Assembly: GCF_011047315.1 (NCBI RefSeq)
Contig: NZ_CP049259.1
Coordinates: 1,302,001-1,366,000, forward strand
Source: Altererythrobacter sp. BO-6
GTDB lineage: Bacteria > Pseudomonadota > Alphaproteobacteria > Sphingomonadales > Sphingomonadaceae
Direction of reading: 5' to 3'
Length of the DNA stretch: 64,000 nucleotides
Under the pieces are notes generated by a model that searched no databases, was not told where the DNA came from, and saw only the letters and a list, made by a program, of their open reading frames with translations. Position numbers and translations under genes: made by a program. Shown piece after piece: positions 60,101 to 64,000 of this stretch (position 1 is the stretch's first letter; each line of letters begins with the position of its first letter).

Positions 60101-60790
60101 CACCTCATCCACCCACTCCGGTACCAATTCGCCCGCTGGCCCCTGACGGCTTTCGTGGAACCAATGCGAGCCCTCGCTGCGTTCCAGGTTGAGTTCGAGC
60201 GTCCGCGCACCGAGTTCGCGCGCATCGCGCACAAATCCAGCCGCCGGATAGACGGCTCCTGAAGTCCCAATGCTGACGAACAGGTCTGCTTCGCGCAGCG
60301 CGCGATAGATGCGGTCCATCTGATACGGCATCTCGCCAAACCAGACCACGTCGGGCCTTAAGGACCGCGCCTGGCAAACCGGGCACGGCGGGCGGTCCAG
60401 CATGGGCGCGTCCCACGGGCCGCGCATTTCGCACGAGAGGCAAAGCGCGCTTTTGAGTTCGCCATGCATGTGGAGCACGCGTTTCGCCCCGCCCCGCTCG
60501 TGCAAATCGTCGACATTCTGCGTCACGATCAGCAAATCACCGGAAAACTCCGTTTCCAGCCGCGCCAGCGCCCGATGCGCGGCATTAGGCTGAACCTTCG
60601 CCAAAGCCGCGCGCCGCATGTCATAGAAGCCCAGCACCAGGTCGGGATCGCGCGCAAAGCCTTCCGGCGTCGCAACATCCTCCACCCGGTGCTGTTCCCA
60701 TAGCCCCCCGGCATCGCGGAAGGTATCGATCCCGCTTTCTGCGGAAATGCCCGCTCCCGTTAGGATCACGATGTTGCGTATCTCTGTCAT
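60089..60790 (-). CDS. cobB: NAD-dependent protein deacylase, CobB/SIR2 family
   Basis: A 233-residue sirtuin that removes acyl groups from lysines using NAD. Motifs present are GAGISAESGIDTFRDAGGLW, TQNVDDLHERGG with the catalytic HGEL after LHM, two zinc C-x-x-C pairs (CLSC and CPVC) and IGTSGAVYPAAGF. The class III features AxxxxYDMRRxxL (here FYDMRRAALAKV) suggest a preference for succinyl or malonyl lysine, as in CobB. ATG 60790 is chosen; upstream frame is a shadow of dapB. Confidence 0.93.
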   Translation of the reverse strand: MTEIRNIVILTGAGISAESGIDTFRDAGGLWEQHRVEDVATPEGFARDPDLVLGFYDMRRAALAKVQPNAAHRALARLETEFSGDLLIVTQNVDDLHERGGAKRVLHMHGELKSALCLSCEMRGPWDAPMLDRPPCPVCQARSLRPDVVWFGEMPYQMDRIYRALREADLFVSIGTSGAVYPAAGFVRDARELGARTLELNLERSEGSHWFHESRQGPAGELVPEWVDEVLGG

Positions 60791-60829
60791 TGCCCTCAAG
60801 TAGCGAAGCGATAGGGCAAAGGAAACGCA

Positions 60830-61558
60830 ATGGCGCAATTGGGAATCATCGGACACAAGGGGCGCATGGGCCAGGCCCTGCAGCAGGCCATCGCCGATGC
60901 GGGCCACGCCATCGCAGGCGGAGTCGACGCAGGCGACGATGCAGCGCAGCTTGCCGACAATTGCGATGTGCTGATCGATTTCTCGGCACCCGCGGCACTG
61001 GAGGGTAATCTCCACGCAGCCGTGGGAGCAGGGGTGCCGCTGGTGATCGGCACGACGGGCCTTACACAGGCCCACCACACCGCGATCGACAATGCCGCGC
61101 GAGTGGTGCCGATCCTCCAAACGGGCAATACGTCGCTTGGGGTCACGCTGCTGGCGCATCTCGTGCGCGAGGCGGCCACCAGGCTGGGGCCGGATTGGGA
61201 CATCGAGATTGTCGAAATGCATCACCGGATGAAGGTCGATGCACCGTCCGGCACGGCAATCCTGCTGGGCGAAGCTGCCGCCGAAGGGCGGGGTATCGAG
61301 CTAGCGGCGCATAGGGAGAGCGGTCGAGACGGGCACACTGGCGCGCGCGAGAAGGGCGCGATCGGCTTTGCTGCACTGCGCGGCGGAACGGTCGCGGGCG
61401 ATCACAGCGTAATCTTTGCCGGCAATGAGGAACGCATAACGCTGTCACACCTCGCTGAAAATCGGATGATCTTTGCCAATGGCGCAGTGAAGGCGGCTGC
61501 TTGGCTGATCGGCAAGCAGCCGGGCCGCTACACCATGGCGCAGGTCCTGGGTCTTTGA
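60830..61558 (+). CDS. dapB: 4-hydroxy-tetrahydrodipicolinate reductase DapB
   Basis: DapB reduces HTPA to tetrahydrodipicolinate with NAD(P)H, on the way to diaminopimelate and lysine. The 242-residue protein has the N-terminal nucleotide motif LGIIGHKGRMGQAL and the family signature EMHHRMKVDAPSGTAILLG. A purine-rich site (GGAAA) lies before ATG 60830. It is divergent from cobB and followed 10 bases later by nth. Confidence 0.96.
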   Translation: MAQLGIIGHKGRMGQALQQAIADAGHAIAGGVDAGDDAAQLADNCDVLIDFSAPAALEGNLHAAVGAGVPLVIGTTGLTQAHHTAIDNAARVVPILQTGNTSLGVTLLAHLVREAATRLGPDWDIEIVEMHHRMKVDAPSGTAILLGEAAAEGRGIELAAHRESGRDGHTGAREKGAIGFAALRGGTVAGDHSVIFAGNEERITLSHLAENRMIFANGAVKAAAWLIGKQPGRYTMAQVLGL

Positions 61559-61568
61559 ACGCGAACGC

Positions 61569-62219
61569 ATGACCAGGGACCAGATTTTCGAATTCTTCCG
61601 GCGGTTGGCAGAGGACAATCCCGAGCCTGAAACCGAGCTGGAATATGGCAATGCTTACCAGCTGGTGGTGGCGGTGGTCCTGTCAGCGCAAGCGACCGAT
61701 GTCGGCGTCAACAAGGCCACTCGCGAACTGTTCCGCAAGGTCAAGACGCCCGCACAAATGATTGAACTGGGCGAAGACGGGCTGAAAGATCACATCAAGA
61801 CGATCGGCCTGTTCAATTCGAAAGCGAAGAACGTGATCGCGCTCTCGCAAATCCTGGTCGACGACTACGGCGGCGAAGTGCCTGACAGTCGCGAAGAACT
61901 GGTCAGGCTGCCCGGAGTCGGCCGCAAGACCGCCAATGTCGTGCTCAATTGCTGGTTCAAACAGGAAACCTTCGCGGTCGACACGCACATCTTCCGGGTG
62001 GGGAACCGCACCGGCCTCGCCAAGGGGAAGACGCCCGAAGCGGTCGAGGTAAAGCTGGAGAAGCGCGTGCCGCAGCCCTTTCGCCTGCACGCGCATCACT
62101 GGCTGATCCTGCATGGCCGCTACACCTGCAAGGCGCGGACGCCTGAATGCTGGCGCTGCAAGGTGGCTGATTTGTGCAGCTTCAAAAAGAAGGTGCTGGA
62201 GAAGCCGAAGGGACGATAG
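61569..62219 (+). CDS. nth: Endonuclease III Nth
   Basis: Nth is a base-excision enzyme for oxidised pyrimidines. The 216-residue protein has the helix-hairpin-helix LPGVGRKTANVVLN with the catalytic lysine, the aspartate in VDTHIFRVGNR, and the C-terminal [4Fe-4S] cluster as C-x6-C-x2-C-x5-C (CKARTPEC, CWRC, CKVADLC). Together with mutM nearby, it covers purine and pyrimidine oxidation damage. The start is ATG 61569. Confidence 0.96.
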   Translation: MTRDQIFEFFRRLAEDNPEPETELEYGNAYQLVVAVVLSAQATDVGVNKATRELFRKVKTPAQMIELGEDGLKDHIKTIGLFNSKAKNVIALSQILVDDYGGEVPDSREELVRLPGVGRKTANVVLNCWFKQETFAVDTHIFRVGNRTGLAKGKTPEAVEVKLEKRVPQPFRLHAHHWLILHGRYTCKARTPECWRCKVADLCSFKKKVLEKPKGR

Positions 62220-62314
62220 GCACCGCATCCCGCTTCGGAACGATATTGCCGCTCCGCTTGCCAAGCGGCCGAATCAGGCGCAGTCTTTCTCGCTCTATTG
62301 CGGGAGACGGACCG

Positions 62315-62761
62315 ATGACACTCCGGAATGCAACGATAGCTGGCAGTCTTGCATTGATCTTGACTCTCGTGCCGCCTGCATATGCACAGGACGCAGCGGA
62401 GACCGCCATAATACTGTCCGGCTCCGGAAGCGGCCAGGCCAAGGCACAGCAATCGCTTGGTTCGGCCATCTCGGGCACCATGCGCCGCGCGACCAGCGCG
62501 ATCTCTGTCCAGCCGCGCGGCACTCCGCGTTCAGCCCGCGGCACTCAGCGCCAGGCCGGTGCACCGCAAGCGATTGCCTCCGACATCGACGTGCTCGAGA
62601 ACACCGATGCGCCCGGCTACACGCTGGGCAACGGCGCCTCAATCCGGGTGAGCGGCAGGCTCAACCCTTCGGCGACCACCGTCTGCACGCGCAATTGTCC
62701 GGTGGGACAGGCTGCAAAGCCGAACGAGAGCGGCGAAGAAACACCCGCGCCGCAGGATTGA
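62315..62761 (+). CDS. Secreted hypothetical protein
   Basis: A 148-residue protein with a signal peptide (RNATIAGSLALILTLVPPAYAQ) and a mature part rich in Ser, Gly, Ala and Arg that is probably disordered (AISVQPRGTPRSARGTQRQA). A short C-terminal conserved-looking piece follows (YTLGNGASIRVSGRLNPSA, TVCTRNC). The two close cysteines may form a disulphide. I recognise no family. GGGAGACGG lies just before ATG 62315, which supports this start. Confidence 0.7.
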   Translation: MTLRNATIAGSLALILTLVPPAYAQDAAETAIILSGSGSGQAKAQQSLGSAISGTMRRATSAISVQPRGTPRSARGTQRQAGAPQAIASDIDVLENTDAPGYTLGNGASIRVSGRLNPSATTVCTRNCPVGQAAKPNESGEETPAPQD

Positions 62762-62787
62762 GGTAATCCGTCAGTCTGCCAGCGCGT

Positions 62788-64000
62788 TCAGACGTCGTCC
62801 GCGCTGATCATCTCTGCCTTGTCGATTTCGCCCAGCATGCTCGCAACGGTCGTCGCCACGGCAGCGTCACCGCTGACATTGGTGGTGGTGCGCATCATGT
62901 CCATGATCCGGTCAACGCCCGCCACGAAAGCGATCGTTTCCAGCGGCACGCCGACTGCGCCGAACACCAGCGCCATCATGATCAGCCCCGCGCCGGGAAT
63001 GCCCGCTGCGCCCACTGCCCCCAGGGTCGCCAGGATCGAGATCAGGAAATACTGGCCCCATGTCAAATCGACCCCGAAGATGCTCGCCCCGAACAGCGTT
63101 GCCAGCCCCAGATACATCGCCGTGCCGTTCATGTTGATCGTCGCCCCCAGCGAGATCACAAACGCAGCAATCGAATTGGGAATGCCGAGGTTGCGCTCGG
63201 CGCAGCGCAGCGTCACCGGCAGCGTGGCATTCGAACTGGCGGTGGAATAGCTGACCGCAATCGCATCGACGATACCTCGGAAGAAGTCGACCACCGGCAG
63301 TTTCGCCAGGAACTTGATCATCGAACTGTACATCACAAGGATGATCAGCAGGCAGCCGGTGTAGTTGAGCACCACCAGCCAGCTGAGCGCCTTGAGCGCT
63401 TCAACCCCCAACGTACCTGCTACCCATGCCATCAGCGCGAAAACGCCGAACGGGGTCAACTCCATCACGATCATGGTGACCTTCTGCATGATCACCGAGC
63501 CGCTATCGAAGATCTTCTGAACCGGCTCGCCTTCTTCCTTTGCCATCAGGATGCCGATCCCGATCAGCAGCGAGAAGACGATCAGCGGCAGCACCGCAAC
63601 ATCGGCCATCACCTGGACCGGGCTTTCGGGCACGATCGAGAGGATCATGTCGACTGCAGTGGTCGGATTGGGTTCGGGCGTGGGCACATTGGGTGTGCCA
63701 AGATCTTCCTTGCTCGGGAACAGGCCGAGATTGACCGCCGCGGTGCCGAGCGCAAGGCCCAGCCATACAGCGATCTGGCCGGTCACGACGAACAACAGCA
63801 TCGCCCGCCCGCCCACGGCGCCCAGTTTCCTGAGATCGCCGATCGCCGCTACGCCGGCCACCAGGCTGAAGAAGATCAGCGGGACAACCAGCATCTTGAT
63901 CGACTTGATGAAGAAATCGCCGATCCACTTGATGCTTTCGGCTTCCGGACCCCAGAACAGGCCAAGCGCGACGCCAAGCACCAGCGCACCGATCACGCGT
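62788..64000 (-). CDS. Dicarboxylate/amino acid:cation symporter (DAACS), 5' end cut by window edge
   Basis: A sodium- or proton-coupled carrier of the GltP/DctA family. The visible ~404 codons include helix 1 onward, the serine-rich re-entrant loop STASSNATLPVT, the unwound TM7 motif NMNGTA and the C-terminal substrate-site region GIPGAGLIMMALVFGAVG. The frame remains open to the last base, and the GTG at 63996 is probably internal, so a few N-terminal residues lie beyond the window. Dicarboxylate versus glutamate preference cannot be settled from these motifs. Confidence 0.93.
   Translation of the reverse strand, partial: RVIGALVLGVALGLFWGPEAESIKWIGDFFIKSIKMLVVPLIFFSLVAGVAAIGDLRKLGAVGGRAMLLFVVTGQIAVWLGLALGTAAVNLGLFPSKEDLGTPNVPTPEPNPTTAVDMILSIVPESPVQVMADVAVLPLIVFSLLIGIGILMAKEEGEPVQKIFDSGSVIMQKVTMIVMELTPFGVFALMAWVAGTLGVEALKALSWLVVLNYTGCLLIILVMYSSMIKFLAKLPVVDFFRGIVDAIAVSYSTASSNATLPVTLRCAERNLGIPNSIAAFVISLGATINMNGTAMYLGLATLFGASIFGVDLTWGQYFLISILATLGAVGAAGIPGAGLIMMALVFGAVGVPLETIAFVAGVDRIMDMMRTTTNVSGDAAVATTVASMLGEIDKAEMISADDV

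Overview
This 64-kb window is chromosomal DNA of high GC content from an alphaproteobacterium, most likely a sphingomonad of the Erythrobacteraceae type. The evidence is the protein sequences, the conserved order dut-coaBC-ubiB-ubiE-mutM-rpsT-dnaA, the secB / tim44-mltA-smr cluster, and a SigF/NrsF regulatory pair of the Caulobacter kind. I see no prophage, insertion sequence, integrase or CRISPR array. Genes are tightly packed and many overlap by 4 bases.

Layout. 1-7.2 kb: glmM (cut by the left edge), a DUF1272 protein, thiD, a LOG-type protein, tRNA-Gln(CUG), ppx/gppA, rlmE, a membrane cytochrome c and pheA. 7.2-14.4 kb: a seven-gene operon of MoxR/DUF58 type (DUF4129, DUF4350, MoxR, DUF58, SpoIIM, RDD) that ends in a class A beta-lactamase with a twin-arginine lipoprotein signal. 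14.4-19.6 kb: an isoaspartyl peptidase, then a divergent copper-bufferin locus. On the minus strand lie bufA2-like, bufB (DUF692) and bufC (DUF2063); on the plus strand lie bufA1 (DUF2282), doxX, sigF and nrsF. Both sides carry a back-to-back GTAACC-N16-CGAA promoter, the pattern known for SigF. 19.7-30.9 kb: ispG, mntP, a histone deacetylase homologue, an FAD protein, two convergent L,D-transpeptidases, an EamA transporter, acnA and a rhodanese lipoprotein. 31.2-35.6 kb: ruvB and ruvA separated by a DsrE protein and a membrane protein, then aroC. 35.8-41.3 kb: a J-domain/winged-helix protein and the peroxide-defence genes ahpC, ahpF and katG. 41.4-50.5 kb: a frame-disrupted secreted protein gene, a Pr6Pr protein, smr-mltA-tim44, secB, murJ, trpS and a DUF4136 lipoprotein. 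50.5-62.2 kb: dut, coaBC, ubiB, ubiE, mutM, rpsT, dnaA, a MoeB/ThiF protein, a sirtuin, dapB and nth. 62.3-64 kb: a small secreted protein and a dicarboxylate symporter cut by the right edge.

The most interesting system is the bufferin locus (15.5-19.6 kb). One modifying enzyme pair appears to serve two different cysteine-rich precursor peptides under a shared metal-responsive sigma factor whose own gene is in the same regulon. Other points of note are a coaBC gene with a roughly 165-residue acidic insert between its two enzyme domains, a phased ACAGG repeat with a 16-bp palindrome just after dnaA, and four +1 frameshifts in three genes. The frameshifts may be sequencing errors, because each gene reads cleanly when one base per site is removed.
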